The notes beneath the pieces were generated by a model. It was not told the origin of the DNA and did no database searches. It saw only the letters and a program-made list of their open reading frames with translations. A DNA stretch of 64,000 nucleotides, from the NCBI RefSeq assembly GCF_028476545.1, contig NW_026731982.1, positions 387,001-451,000 of the forward strand. The letters are read 5' to 3'. Position 1 is the first letter of the stretch. Each line of letters starts with the position of its first letter. This DNA comes from Physella acuta. Lineage: Eukaryota > Mollusca > Gastropoda > Physidae. The position numbers and the translations under genes are program-made. Below are positions 1 to 11,264 of this stretch, piece by piece.

Positions 1-425
1 GAAAGGTTTTGCAAATGGACATAATGAACATTTACATGATGTCAGTGGCGTAGCGAGGTCGGGTATCACCTGGTGCGGCACTTAATGGTGTCACCCCCCC
101 CCCCCAGAGGAGTTGCGACCCTTCCCGGGGACAAACTTTCAAGTTTTCCATTTGCAACCCCCCCCCCTCAAACTTTCGATTTGCACCCCCCTCAAACTTT
201 CGATTTGCACCCCCCCCCTCAAGGTTTTCTCTATATATTTTGCTATTCTTTGCCTTGGTGTCACCCCCTTAAATGGTGTCACCCGGTGCGATCCGCACCC
301 CCCGCCCCCCCCTCCCTCGCTACGCCCCTGCATGATGTTATGTATATGATTATAAAAAAAAAATGCAAAGGATGACAGTAAAAGGGGTGAAGGTCAAATG
401 AAAGTGTCAGAAGTCTGGGTTGGGG
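1..425 (-). mobile_element. 3' tail of a Tx1/L1-like LINE, interrupted by a MITE
   Basis: Read on the minus strand, 331-425 and 1-42 match the end of the 3' UTR of the LINE at 31310-36340 (about 36150-36280). Shared words include ACCTTCACCCCTTTTACTGT and CATAACCTTTC. The two pieces are separated by the MITE at 43-330, which duplicated CATGATGT on insertion, so they form one pre-existing LINE tail. No coding part of this copy is recognisable. Confidence 0.7.
43..330. mobile_element. hAT-type MITE, C-rich, TSD CATGATGT
   Basis: Ends CAGTGGCGTAGCGAGG and (inverted) CAGGGGCGTAGCGAGGG form terminal inverted repeats. A perfect 8-bp duplication CATGATGT lies at 35-42 and 331-338. The interior is built of poly-C tracts and repeats of CAAACTTTCGATTTGCACC. 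No transposase. An 8-bp duplication with CAG ends is the hAT signature. Related copies or fragments are at 2817-2970, 6828-7260, 21777-21870 and 22980-23145. Confidence 0.85.
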
Positions 426-2229
426 GAGAGGAAAGGAAAACAAATTATTAGTATAGGATAAATAGTAAATGCCTAGAAAGATAATTGTGAACCGTTTGTA
501 ATTTAAAAGTACAGCGTCGTTAGTCAACAAAACATAAAACATATATCTTTAAGTTTTATCTGTGTGTATACAAATATAAAATATATTTTTTGCTTCAACA
601 AACGGTAGTGACCTACAGAAATATACCACTTAACTTTTTTTTTATAAAATAAAAATAAATAAATTATGTAGCTTATTTTTTTTTAAATTACTCTTAAATA
701 AATCTTAACATAGCGTATCTAATCACATTTGCAAAATAATCCCCTTACTATTGTAGAATATGTACATGGGGCATAACTCTTCAAAGTACAATTAAATAAT
801 TAAAATATATCTAAACCAAACTAGAAAATGTAGACGTTGATAGTGTAGGGGATGGTGTGATGATGTGGGGCTAGGGACATCAACATGGTTATGGAGTAGA
901 AGATGATGTAATGTCTTTAGTGATGATTATGGATGTTTTATTTAAAAATGATGTGACGATGTAATTCATTGAGTGAGTTATGTTAACCTTGATGGGGTTG
1001 ATGTGGTAAGGGATTTCAGGCATATAAGGTCAGAAGGGTATATATAGGACAGTAAAGCATTCGCTTTCTAGTGTACAAGACTTTTTTTTATAACGAGTGG
1101 ATCGTTCAGGCTACACACGCCATTGGCAATATTTTATTTGCATTTGTTAGTCTCAGATTCGTCAATTTATCAACGGTCTAGACGTTGTCCCACGGCGTCC
1201 ACTGTAACGTTACTGTGTTTATCATGCGACGTGTGAGGACTGTTGCAGATTTACAATGTTGCTATAGCTGTCAGGATGATTATTACTAGGGTTGATGTAA
1301 GGTTTAGACTATCCTTTAGTAGGGGTGAATTTCTTGATAAAGTAATCGATAATGAAATGGATAAGACATAAATAAAAAAAAAAATACAATAAGTAATCAG
1401 TGTCATTCAGTCTTTGCATGTGTACTTACTATCTGCCATAGCCATTATGGTGTATTATTTTTTAACAAATCAAAATTTTAATTTTATAAACTCCAACATG
1501 GTAGTTACACACCTGTTAAATTTACTAAAGTAAAATCAAACAGGACATTGGAATTAAAAAAATGAATACAATTTAATGTAGGAGCAATATAAATAAAGGA
1601 CAACACACAACACACTAACAATTCCAAAAGCATACGTATTAGAACATTAGGAAGCATCTAACCATGTAATAACTAAACGTCATGCATTCAATTGTGTAAT
1701 ATGTACAACATATATACGTTTACAGTCGTCTACTCCAGTTATAACAACTTGCTAGACGTTGTTATAATTACAATAAAATTGCACTAGAGTCTACCATCTA
1801 CTAGTTTAAAGTATCCGCAACTGAAATGTATGTTTATAAAATTGATAAATTTATAAATTGATGATTATTAGTATAACAAATATCCCTATTGAATAGAACG
1901 ACTATCAACATCACAACATCCCCTCAACTAACTTTAGCATCACTCTATCATTTATTTACACTCCCATAAGAGCATTCCCTACGTATATACTATCAAGCAC
2001 CCACTCAAAGTTTCTTCCGCCCCCCCCCCCACCACCCAAAAAAAAAAAAAATCAAAAGTGCCCGCAGACAAAAAAGTCTTGAAGAAACATTGCACCCCAT
2101 TGCACCCCAACAGTTGTACAATCACATTACACCGTGGTTCTCTTTACTTACAGACCTATACACCTACGAAAAAACAATCAGAACCATTACAAGTGAGCCC
2201 ATTAGACATCGTGTGCACTTAAATCAGCA
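426..2229. other. AT-rich stretch without recognisable gene
   Basis: No reading frame with recognisable protein similarity, no RNA gene. About 1870-1985 resembles 24710-24840 (shared word ATCCCTATTGAATAG), so this is probably old dispersed repeat. A C-tract and an A-tract lie at about 2020-2050. Confidence 0.5.
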
Positions 2230-2530
2230 TGATTTAAACGTGTATCTATCGACACTTATTCCACCGTCTTGGTTTTCTTGTTTCTTTTGAAGTAGTTACC
2301 AAATAATATGCACTTTTTAAAATGTTTCATTTAACAGTTACTTCCCTTTAAAAATATTCAAAACAAGTAAGGGAAATAATCAATATATTTGTTTCTAAAT
2401 ACAGTCTAACAACATAATAAGAGGAACTGAAATAAAATAATATCGCTTTTTTTTAATTTTATTTTGCAAAGTTTTAGTAAAACTGTACAACTTGTACGAT
2501 TTGAGACAAATGAGTAACAACAAAAATCAT
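2230..2530 (+). repeat. Dispersed repeat R1, copy 1
   Basis: Shares an ordered set of words with 5265-5790, 7445-8010 and 12880-13200: ACAGTTACTTCCC, then an AAGGGAAATAAT-like word, then GCAAAACTGTA and a nearby AGTTTT. Identity is clearly lower than between the 5.3 and 7.4 kb copies. No coding potential. Function and parent element unknown. Confidence 0.45.
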
Positions 2531-2816
2531 TTCTTACTCTATTTAAAGAGCAAAACTATTGATATTTAAATCTACAGAAAGTTTAATTGTAAAATTTAAG
2601 TTATAACAATGATGGCAAATGAATACAGATGGAAAAGGTTTTGTTTTCAAATAAATGCATTAAAAAATTATATCACTAACACAGGGGTCGGCAACCTTTT
2701 GAGACGGAAGAGCCAAAAGTCGCAATTTACAAAATTTCCCAGTTTTAAAAGAGCCGCCAACATTTTTATTTCAATAATATGATATTTAATTAGGATTATA
2801 TATACATATATATATA

Positions 2817-2966
2817 CAGTAGCGGGGGGGGGGGGGGGGGACATATGTCCCCGGGCGCCGAGCTTAGGGGGCGCCAAAATGGGTTGGAAAAGCAAATTGA
2901 AAGTTTGAGGGGGGGGGGTGCAAATCGAAAAGCTTGTCCCCGGGCGCCGGGAAGGGTCACTACGCC

Positions 2967-2970
<4 letters not shown>
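2817..2970. mobile_element. G-rich MITE nested in the hAT relic
   Basis: Ends CAGTAGCGGGG and (inverted) CAGAGGCGTAGTGACC. Flanked by TATATATA on both sides, an apparent 8-bp duplication, though the flanking (AT) tract makes this weak. The interior contains GTCCCCGGGCGCCG twice, shared with 6828-7260 and 22980-23145. Younger than the enclosing hAT. Confidence 0.65.
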
Positions 2971-3027
<57 letters not shown>

Positions 3028-3050
3028 TATATGTAGGCCTATATATAATT
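2971..3050. repeat. (AT)n microsatellite
   Basis: Nearly pure AT dinucleotide run of about 60 bp, then an imperfect tail. Probably expanded from the target duplication of the adjacent MITE. Confidence 0.8.
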
Positions 3051-3314
3051 TAAAATAAATAGCTTTTAATAAGAAATAATATTAATTCATATAAAAATAT
3101 ACACATGATTAGCACAAAACATATTTAAGTATTTTAACCAGCTCTGCTAGAATAATAAAAATCAGTAATCAAATTATATAACAATAATTATTGAATAATA
3201 TTTACAACTATAGTTTGACCTTACAAGCGTTTTGAAAGTTTGTATAAACCTGGCTAATAATTTGTTTTCAGTTTCAAGCACGCCTCAAGATTTTTTGTAT
3301 TTGTTAGTTTGCTT

Positions 3315-3520
3315 CAGTATTTCTTCCAGACTTTTTTCTCCGAAGGGGGGGGGGGGGGGGTGGGCTCTTAAAATTTTCGCGGAGGATGGACTAAAATTTC
3401 CGAGGGGGCGGACACTGTTAAAAGTATATTTTTCTATATAAAGTCCATTTCAGCCGGGGAGAGGGGGGGGGGGGGGGGGGGGGGCGGAGCCCCTCCCAAA
3501 AATGCCCGGAAGAAACACTG
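3315..3520. mobile_element. hAT-type MITE (CAGTATTTCTTCC family) nested in hAT relic
   Basis: Ends CAGTATTTCTTCCAG and (inverted) CAGTGTTTCTTCCGGG. Flanks GTTTGCTT (3307-3314) and GTTGGCTT (3521-3528) match at 7 of 8. The interior is poly-G tracts with repeats of AAATTTTCG-like words. A second copy is at 23838-24069. It interrupts the hAT relic close to the transposase C-terminus. Confidence 0.75.
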
Positions 3521-3522
3521 GT

Positions 3523-3631
3523 TGGCTTTTTTAGTTTTTCTATTATTCATGCAAGAAAACGCCTGCTCGCATAAATATAGTGACCCGAAGATCGTCAGCA
3601 CTCCAAATGCTAACTTCTTTACCTCATTGTA
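3523..3631 (-). pseudogene. hAT transposase C-terminal dimerisation domain fragment
   Basis: One minus-strand frame reads YNEVKKLAFGVLTIFGSLYL followed by CEQAFSCMNNRKTKK. This matches the hAT C-terminal dimerisation motif, in which a conserved gStylCEqaFS core precedes an N-x-K stretch. The upstream part of the transposase (about 3640-4200 on this strand) is broken by stops and frame changes, so it is a dead gene. The domain normally mediates transposase dimers in the nucleus. Confidence 0.75.
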
Positions 3632-4407
3632 GTATCTTGATAGAATATTTCATGCGTCACATAATAGTGCCTAAACTCGAGGCATTTATGTTAGAGCTGT
3701 CCAGTTGTTCAGCGAAACGTGCATCTTTTTCTGGACCTCCAAATCTTCTTTCTCCTGAGTTCCGTGAAATGTTTGGTTTTTCAAATGCAGCCATTTCATT
3801 TGAAGCGAACCAGCATCAATTCCAATTGGCTCAATGTTTTTGTGTTAAGACGATCTACTATGTACGTCAAAGTACTTGCATTTGTTTCGAATTGCTCAAA
3901 TCACTCAGGAATCCATCCTTCATTTTGTTTATTGTAATGCTGACGTAATTCATGTTAAAAGTAGCATAATGATTTTTTTTTCAAATTTATCAAAATTAAG
4001 TAATGTATCGCTCTCTGTGACTTCAACAAAAAAAAAAGTTTTTTTTCTAGAAACAATCAACTTTTTCAAGCAAGGCATAGGTTACGTTTTCCTTTCCTTG
4101 CAGTTTTACATTTAGCTCGTTTAGTTTCTTTGTGATAACCACCATGAAGTTGAATATTTCGGTTCGGGATGAACAATTTAATAGAAAGTACATTAAAATA
4201 GGAAGTAACTAAATATTCTAATAGAATAGCGAGTGTTTATTGTTTATATTTTTTATTATATCGTTCGTCACAGAATGTTGCAGAACAATAGTTTTAAGAG
4301 TTTCGAAAATAAAATAATTATTAATATTTGTGCATGGAGCAGAAGAGCCGCATCCTGACATCAAAAGAGCCGCATGCGGCTCGCGAGCCGCAGGTTGCCG
4401 ACCCCTG

Positions 4408-4754
4408 CACTAACATATTAACAACACCGTGATGTACACATGGTATAAAACAATACTAACATGTGCTCATAAACAATAACAATATACATTATCAAAATCG
4501 TGCATGTTTAACACAAAGTACTATTATGCTTTTGTAATAATGTTGACATAGTCTAGTTATACAACTTTTTTAAATAATATATTTTTAATGATTTAATATT
4601 ATCTATATAATTCTCAAGACAATTGAAGAGAAACAGCCTATGACGTGGAAACTTTAAAAAGTGACAATGTGTTAGTAGTTAGTAAGTGAGAGTGGCATCC
4701 CCTTCAAATCTGCATACATAAGCACATAACCAATCGCATCTTTGTACATAATAT
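4408..4754. other. AT-rich stretch, nothing recognised
   Basis: Contains no open frame of note and no obvious repeat. It precedes the LINE ORF1 relic and may be decayed LINE 5' UTR, but I cannot align it with confidence. Confidence 0.4.
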
Positions 4755-4985
4755 GTCGTATGCAAATATCTAACAATGGCGTTGCGCCCTTTTTTGATTC
4801 CACTTAGGCAAGAGCCGGTAAGAGGAGCCACCCGGACTACGTTTCAGGGGGTTTAATGAAAGCATGGGCCCACCCGTTTCAGCTACAACCATCACAATGG
4901 ACATGCCGAACATTGAAGTACCGGACCTATTAAACACTCAAGCAACTTAACCAACGGTCATGCAAGTCACCATCAACACAATTTA
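4755..4985 (+). pseudogene. Fragment of LINE ORF1, decayed
   Basis: Aligns by eye to the start of the intact ORF1 at about 15520-15745. Shared words include TATGCAAATAT, GTTGCGCCCTT, GAGCCACCCGGACTACG, TTTCAGCTAC and CAAGTCACCAT in the same order. Stops and length changes break the frame. It is an old, ORF1-only piece of the same LINE family. Confidence 0.75.
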
Positions 4986-5264
4986 CCAACCTAATCTCCC
5001 TGAATGAAGAAGCTCATGAATACCACCTACACATTGCTGGGCCATAGCCATCAATATTCCATCAAACCGCTCTGGATCTGTATACCCTGTCATTTTTAGA
5101 AACAGCCAGAGGAAAAAAAAAATAACACTGATAAGTCGCATATCTGAAGCCAAAATCAATTTTTAACCTGCATGAAGATGGAAAATGTCATCGGCACTGC
5201 ACAAGTTGAAATTATAAATCATTGAAAGCTTAATAAGGATAGAAAATAGTTTAAAATATTCCAC

Positions 5265-5790
5265 TACACTTTTCTCCCTCTGTAAATTATTCAGTTGGAT
5301 GTATCATTCTTTTTTGTATAGTTAGCAAGTATGCAAAGCGTCACCCCCCCCCCCTCCCTCCCTTTACGAGATCGTCAATCTGTGCTTAATAGACTTTTTA
5401 ACTTTAATTAATCAATCACTGACCTGGGGGAAAAGCATATTTCTGCCTCGCGACGCATTTGACTTGCAAAATCAGAATATTTCCTATTTGAATGCATTCA
5501 ATTATAGTTACTTTTAAAAGTTACTTCCCTTTCTTATTATTTAAACAAATTAGAGGTAGATAATACAAACTTTTTGTTCCGAAATATATTTAAACATTCT
5601 TTTAATATTAATTAAAAAATATTATGCCAATTCTTGTTACATTTTTATTTTAAGTGGGTCTGCAAAACTGCATTAGTTTTAAGATTTATAATTTCTTGGA
5701 ATTTGTAATTATTAGTCTGCTCTTTTCAAAAATAGGAAAGCTCTAAATAAGGTAACATTTATTTTGTATAGTTCAGAAAACTTCAAAATG
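5265..5790 (+). repeat. Dispersed repeat R1, copy 2
   Basis: About 520 bp aligned with 7445-8010. Shared words are TTACGAGATCGTCAATCTGT, TTAATAGACTTTTTAA, AATCACTGACCTGGGGGAAA and AACATTTATTTTGTATAGTT. Both copies have a C-tract near the left end. No protein coding seen. This pair is either a local duplication or two insertions of one element. Confidence 0.75.
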
Positions 5791-5796
5791 CTATCG

Positions 5797-5985
5797 CAGG
5801 GGTTGGCAACCGCGGCTCTTTCGATATAAGATGCGGCTCTCCAGCTCCTTGAACAAATACTAATAATCTTAATAAAAAAAATTAAATATTTGAAATAAAA
5901 AAAATGTAAGTGGCTCTTTAAAACCAGGGAAATTTTGAAAATTGTAACTTTTGGCTCTTCCGTTTCAAAAGGTTGCCGACCCCTG
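5797..5985. mobile_element. hAT MITE (CAGGGGTCGGCAACC family), TSD TGCTATCG
   Basis: Ends CAGGGGTTGGCAACC and (inverted) CAGGGGTCGGCAACC. A perfect 8-bp duplication TGCTATCG lies at 5789-5796 and 5986-5993. The 189-bp body is the typical pairing of GCGGCTCT words at one end and TTTTGGCTCTTCCG at the other. Non-autonomous. Confidence 0.9.
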
Positions 5986-6089
5986 TGCTATCGGTATGGT
6001 GGGCATCACATACGGACCATGTTTCTTTGCTTTGTTTTTCGATGGTTTTTAGAAATACATGTTTTTCTAATTGCTGTATTATCTATTTA

Positions 6090-6500
6090 TCTATATATAT
6101 AATTCTCTTCTGGGAAACGTTAGAAAACAAGCTGCAAGCGCGCCTTGCATTCCCCTCTCTTCCTCTCCATCACTACCACCCCCACCCCCCCACATGGTCT
6201 TGTGAGCGGTGGTTCACTCTATATGTTTACAATCATAGAGCCGGGTCTAGTGACGGATAGTATGGGCAGATAATTTAGTTTGAAACGATTTTAAACTTAG
6301 AGGAGGTAACTAAGAGGAGGCTGCTTTCACGGGGAGGGGGGGGGAGTATAGGGTGGGGGTTGGGGGAAAGGGGGAAGTGTTTTAAAACAAATGCTTTCAG
6401 TGGCAGCATTAGTACTGTCGAATTCACAAGTTATGAATTACTGAAAAGTAGAAAATAAAACAACTAAATAGCGGCGTATGATACGCCGCGGGTCGGCTCA
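6090..6500 (+). mobile_element. Helitron-like non-autonomous element (tentative)
   Basis: Starts with TCTATATATATAATTC and ends shortly after a near-perfect hairpin GCGGCGTAT-G-ATACGCCGC (6471-6489). Its last 110 bp match the reverse complement of 41040-41175, which ends in the same hairpin. A TC start with a 3' hairpin and no inverted repeats or target duplication suggests a Helitron or Helentron relative, but the canonical CTRR end is not clear. Confidence 0.45.
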
Positions 6501-6827
6501 TTTATTTTAATGTTACAAGTCATACATTTTTTAGATGCATTCGTTGATTAGAGGAGAAAGTATGTTTCAATGAGCGGTAATCTGGCAGATTGTGCTGAAG
6601 TATTGAAATTGTTTACTTAAATTAATTACACTATTTACTTAATTAATAAATATTAACTCTCGAGAACAGACCAAATATTGATGCAACTTGGCATAAAGCG
6701 ATAACACAGGCAGATGATCAAATACCTATCATCATTAAAAAAAAAGATATAAAATTGTGTTGATTTTCATCAACAAAAAAAATAAATAATAATTATAAGG
6801 ATATGCATATAAGCTGGTGGATGGAGT

Positions 6828-7260
6828 CAGAGGCGTAGCGATGGGGGGTGGGGGGCCGGTGGGGTACATATGTCCCATGGCGCCGAACTTAGGGGGCGTC
6901 AAAATGGGTTGTAAAAACAAATTAAAGTATCAGTTTAGCTCAGGGGTCGGCAACCTTTTGAGGCGGAAGAGCCAAAAGTTACAATTTTCAAAATTTCCCT
7001 GGTTTTAAAGAGCCACTAATTTTTTTTTATTTCAAATATGTTATTTTTTTATTAAGATTATTAGCATTTGTGCAAGGAGCTGGAGAGCCGCATCTTGATA
7101 TCAAAAGAGCCGCATGCGGCTCGCGAGCCGCAGGTTGCCGAACCCTGGTTTAGCTGCATTTTTTTCATTATAAATAGTTTAAGGGAGGGGGTGGGGAGGA
7201 TGCAAATCAAACGTTTGATGGGGAGGGGGGAGGGGGGGGGGGGTGCAAATATATCTTTAA
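6828..7260. mobile_element. G-rich MITE interrupted by a hAT MITE
   Basis: Starts CAGAGGCGTAGCGATGGGG and contains TATGTCCCATGGCGCCGAAC, closely matching the MITE at 2817-2970. It is split at 6940/7148 by the hAT MITE 6941-7147, whose insertion duplicated GTTTAGCT. The right end is not clear. Confidence 0.7.
6941..7147. mobile_element. hAT MITE, TSD GTTTAGCT
   Basis: Ends CAGGGGTCGGCAACCTTTTG and (inverted) CAGGGTTCGGCAACC. A perfect 8-bp duplication GTTTAGCT lies at 6933-6940 and 7148-7155. It is nested inside an older G-rich MITE. Confidence 0.92.
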
Positions 7261-7444
7261 GTTCTCTAACACAACCCTTTTGTCGCCCAAATACCTTTAA
7301 AATTATCTTTGGTTGTTTGGTTTATTGTCAATGTCAAATTTTAACGAGCAGTGCCGATTGTACACATTCTTATCTGACTTCAGTTTAAACTACAAAAGAT
7401 ATTATATTATATTAATTTACACATAGTTAAGATATATCGTTATT

Positions 7445-8010
7445 CTACTTGTATTGAACATATTCCACTAACTTTTCTTCCTCTGTAAATAATTTAGATG
7501 GATGTATCATTGTTTTCTCTATAGTTAGCAAGTTTGCATTGGGGTCTCCACCCTTCCCCCCCCCCCCCCCTTCTAATCCCTCCCTTTACGAGATCGTCAA
7601 TCTGTACTTAATAGACTTTTTAAATTTAATTAGTCAATCACTGACCTGGGGGAAAAGCATATTTTTGCTTCGCGACATATTTGACTTGCTCCATCACATA
7701 TTCCCTATTTGAATACATTCACGTAATTATTGTTACTTGTAACAGTTACTTCCCGTTTTTATTTTTTAAACATATTAAGGGAGGTAATACATTCGTTTGG
7801 TTCCGAAACATAATTAAATAGTATATTAACATTAATTGAAAAAATAATGTGCAAGGTGTTGCAAGTTTGTCATTTGAAATGTGTCTGCAAAATTGTACAA
7901 GTTTTATAATTTATAATTTCTAGCAATTTTTGCTTATTAGTCTCCCCTTTTCACAAATTGGAAAGTTTTAAATAATGTAACATTTATTTTGTATAGTTGA
8001 GAAAACTTTT
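7445..8010 (+). repeat. Dispersed repeat R1, copy 3
   Basis: Best preserved partner of 5265-5790 (same ordered words, C-tract at 7555-7571). No open frame with similarity. Confidence 0.75.
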
Positions 8011-8064
8011 ATTATTAAATCGAATTTTTAGACTCAGAGTGTAAAGGTTTTTTTTTCTTCTGTT

Positions 8065-8250
8065 TAACACAAAGCTGTATCAGTCCTCACAAGCCGATGA
8101 TGAAGACTGTAATACTAAATGAAACACACAACTGACGTTTTACATTACGTGCCTGAGGCGATAAAAAAAATACAAAGTTCAATCCTATACTAACGAATTG
8201 TCACTAGCATGATGCTAGAAAATCACATGCAAAAATGGATACATAATGAT
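8065..8250 (+). repeat. Dispersed repeat R2, copy 1
   Basis: Contains CAGTCCTCACAAGCCGATGA and, further on, TCAATCCTATACTAAC and AGAAAATCACATGCAAA. The same order appears at 17240-17400, and inverted at 46800-46950, with a short inverted piece at 11325-11355. Not coding. It ends at an (AC)n(AT)n tract here. Confidence 0.65.
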
Positions 8251-8256
8251 ATAACA

Positions 8257-8367
<111 letters not shown>

Positions 8368-8436
8368 GCATAGTATATACATAGTATGGATATTGTTTAA
8401 TTTATTTATAAAATAATTACTATACAGTTTATCTTA

Positions 8437-8852
8437 GGGGTCGCCCATAAATGACGTTACACTCGTAGAGGAGAGGGGGGGGGGTTCGTAATTTTTTGAC
8501 GGTGTCTGATGAGGGGAAGGGGGGGGGGTTCAGATGGTGCGACGTCACACTTTTGCATTATAAAAAAGCAATGTTAGAAAACGAATTTTAGACGTTATTT
8601 TGCGTTTTAGACAACTGTTTTAAAAAATTGCAATAGCTATTGATTAAAAATATTAAAATACTCTATTTTGACAGAGTTCAGACAAACTTTTGGAAAAAAA
8701 TATCGATGTTTTAAGAAAAATTCAACGACAATGTTTAGGGGGCTTGTAGGCTGAGGTGTGACGTGATTTTAAGGGGGGGGGGTCTGGCTTTTTGTGACGA
8801 TATGTGACGGAGGGGAGGGGGAGGCAAAAATCATCATTTATGGATGACCCCC
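8437..8852. mobile_element. PIF/Harbinger-like MITE, TSD TTA
   Basis: Left end GGGGTCGCCCATAAATGACG and inverted right end GGGGGTCATCCATAAATGAT form imperfect terminal repeats. TTA flanks both sides (8434-8436, 8853-8855). A 3-bp TWA duplication is the PIF/Harbinger signature. G-tracts lie just inside both ends, with repeated GTGTGACGT-like words. No transposase. Confidence 0.65.
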
Positions 8853-8856
8853 TTAT

Positions 8857-11264
8857 AGAATTCATAGACATATTATTTCATTTTACAATTTAATAAAACT
8901 AGTTTAATACATTTTAAAAAAAGCTTAAGTTTGATTCTTGTTTGAATTATTTGAATACAAGTAGATAAGTAAAATAACCAGCAGTGGTTGTTTCTATTCT
9001 AGCATAGTGGTCATTTTATGTAAACGTTTAGCCAACATAGAAAACTATGACATATGTAGACAATTCAAGGAAGTGCTACAAATTGTCAATTGTTGTTGTG
9101 AACATAAAAAATTACGGACATAACAATAAATTCAAATTCAAACATAATGATAACATACCTAAATGTCAAAAGCGATTTGTTTGTAGTTAATGTTTTTTTC
9201 ACCAATACATTTGTGAAATTTTGAATGTCATAAAATTCTGGAAAAAAAAACTTCCTTGCTAATACTTATATTTATGTGTTTTTTTAATGACTCATTTATT
9301 TATTTCATTTATTAATAATTACAATATTAAAATTATTTTTCTTTATAAAGAAATGTTGTTTTTATGTGATGATACGTTTCTTTTTTCGCAACGGAAATAA
9401 AAACAAGTTTTGAGATCACGGTTAATCACGTCTTGTTCAGTTAGTATATTATTTGGTTTCAACATCAAATTATTTAGTGCACGTAATTTGCTTTCTAATT
9501 ACACCTTAAATATTGGAGTTTTGTTCAATTATGCCTTTCATATTATTACATTTGATTTATTTGAAATCACAGGCTATTGAGCACTGTTTTTAATGATGTC
9601 ATTTCTGTAAAATGTTAAGTTGTCTGTTATTGTATGGTGTGTATTCTTAGTGCGTTATAAAGCTTTGTCGTTGTGGTTCCGACTTGTGGTCTAATGTTAT
9701 GGTTTCTTGAAATGATTTCGCTCGTTAATTGAGTGTAACAGTTTGAGAGAAAAATACATGTAGGGCCAATATATTATTTTAAGAATCCTTGCTCCGAAAT
9801 GTAACCACTAGTAAATGTGTCGAGACCAAACACAAAAAGTCTTTCAAGCTAATGTCGTAATATACATAAAAAATTATCTAGATATATTTCGAATGAATGC
9901 ATGGATGGGCACATGACCGGTCATATACAATCATTAATCAATTTAATATGAGAAATGACGTTTTCAGCGAGCGTTGAAAATATCACTACATGGAACACTA
10001 CTTGCGATAAAGAGATCGCGCTCTATATGGTTTATTGTTGTTACAACTAGAATTGGATCTATTCAACGTGAGCCGTACTGCTTGCATGGGTTGTTTAAGT
10101 AGTATGTTAAAACAATGTAACGTTTATGACATCTACATTTTTTTCTTACATATTTTTTTTTTCAGTTACGACACATTTTTATGAAATGTTGACACTATTG
10201 TGTTTAGTGGCGGCTTGACATCTGATGACATGAATATGGAACTTAATGACATAGGCATCTAGTGACATAAACATTAGACTGAATGACATCTAAGAAGATT
10301 GTTATAATTATATTGGTAGGTAACAAGAGTCTAGATGACAAGGCAAAATGAGGGATTATATTGTTGGAGTTAGGTGGGGGTGTTGGTAGGGCTTGACAGT
10401 CTAGGAAGAAACAATATTGAGACGCTTTGTTGGTCGGATGTCAGTGTAGAAAGACAGGACACATACATCTTTCTGAACTCATATTAAAATCAAGGTTAAA
10501 CGATGTAAGTGCTTTGACACTGATTTTCTCAATAACGCAATATTTACCCGTTGTTGCGAGAGTGTAACATTAATTTGTAGAAGACAGGTAAGATGACAAT
10601 AAAAATAAATCTTGAATACAATGGAAACTTTACTTATTAAGTAAGACCAGTCTCGAATATGATACTGTGTGTGTGTGTGGGGGGGGGGGGTAGTGGGGAA
10701 GTGGGGGGGGGGGGGTGAAGGTTATTCATTTGTTTCTGTTTTTTTTTTGTTTTCTTTTATATATCTCAAAAGTAAAACTAGGTTAACTGACAATATTGAG
10801 GCTACATGTAAAAAGTCAATAAGCATAATGTTACGGTTAATATTGCTGATTTTTCAGTGTTAAACAATATATGGTCTAGTTTAATTAGTGTAGTTGCAGC
10901 ACAAATTATCGCCATCTAAAGTTGATTTAGTCGGACAATGCTAGTGGGTAAAACATTTAACGTTTGGGCACTTTTAAACTGCCTTATTTGTGCAATAATT
11001 ATAACTTATGTTATTAGTAAATTATAACGGTTGTACCTACAGAACCAGGTAACTGCTTTAACATGAACATATTTTAGTCGTACCCTCTTGGTTGTTTAGG
11101 TGTATGCACCAGCGCTAAGGCAAGCTAAATATAGAAATGATATAGGCAGGTATAATGAAAAAGAAGATAGGAATTTACAATATATCAGAGCAGAGAATAA
11201 AACAAAAACACAACAATGTATTTGCTAGCTAGTCAAGAAATGGCTGATGGTCTAACTTACAATT
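8857..11264. other. AT-rich stretch without recognised gene
   Basis: No reading frame with recognisable similarity on either strand. A (GT)n/G tract lies at 10665-10720. The remainder is unique-looking AT-rich sequence. Conserved non-coding elements cannot be excluded from one sequence. Confidence 0.5.

Larger units (their letters stand above)
2682..4407 (-). mobile_element. Relic autonomous hAT element, TSD CACTAACA
   Basis: Left end CAGGGGTCGGCAACCTTTTG and the inverted right end GGTTGCCGACCCCTG are near-perfect terminal repeats. A perfect 8-bp duplication CACTAACA sits at 2674-2681 and 4408-4415. The 1.73-kb body carries a decayed transposase on the minus strand whose C-terminal dimerisation domain is still readable at 3523-3631. 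Two younger MITEs are nested in it (2817-2970 and 3315-3520) plus an (AT)n tract. Its ends match those of the short MITEs at 5797, 6941, 26368, 36820, 39586 and 50671, so this lineage is a plausible source of the transposase that moved them. TIRs of this type accompany GTF2IRD2-like hAT transposases in other animals (family knowledge). Confidence 0.85.

Noticed and set aside
3580-3948. 122-codon plus-strand frame as a gene
   Set aside because: It is antisense to a decayed hAT transposase whose minus-strand motifs are recognisable.
7068-7388. 106-codon plus-strand frame
   Set aside because: Starts inside a MITE and crosses a poly-G MITE; composition explains it.
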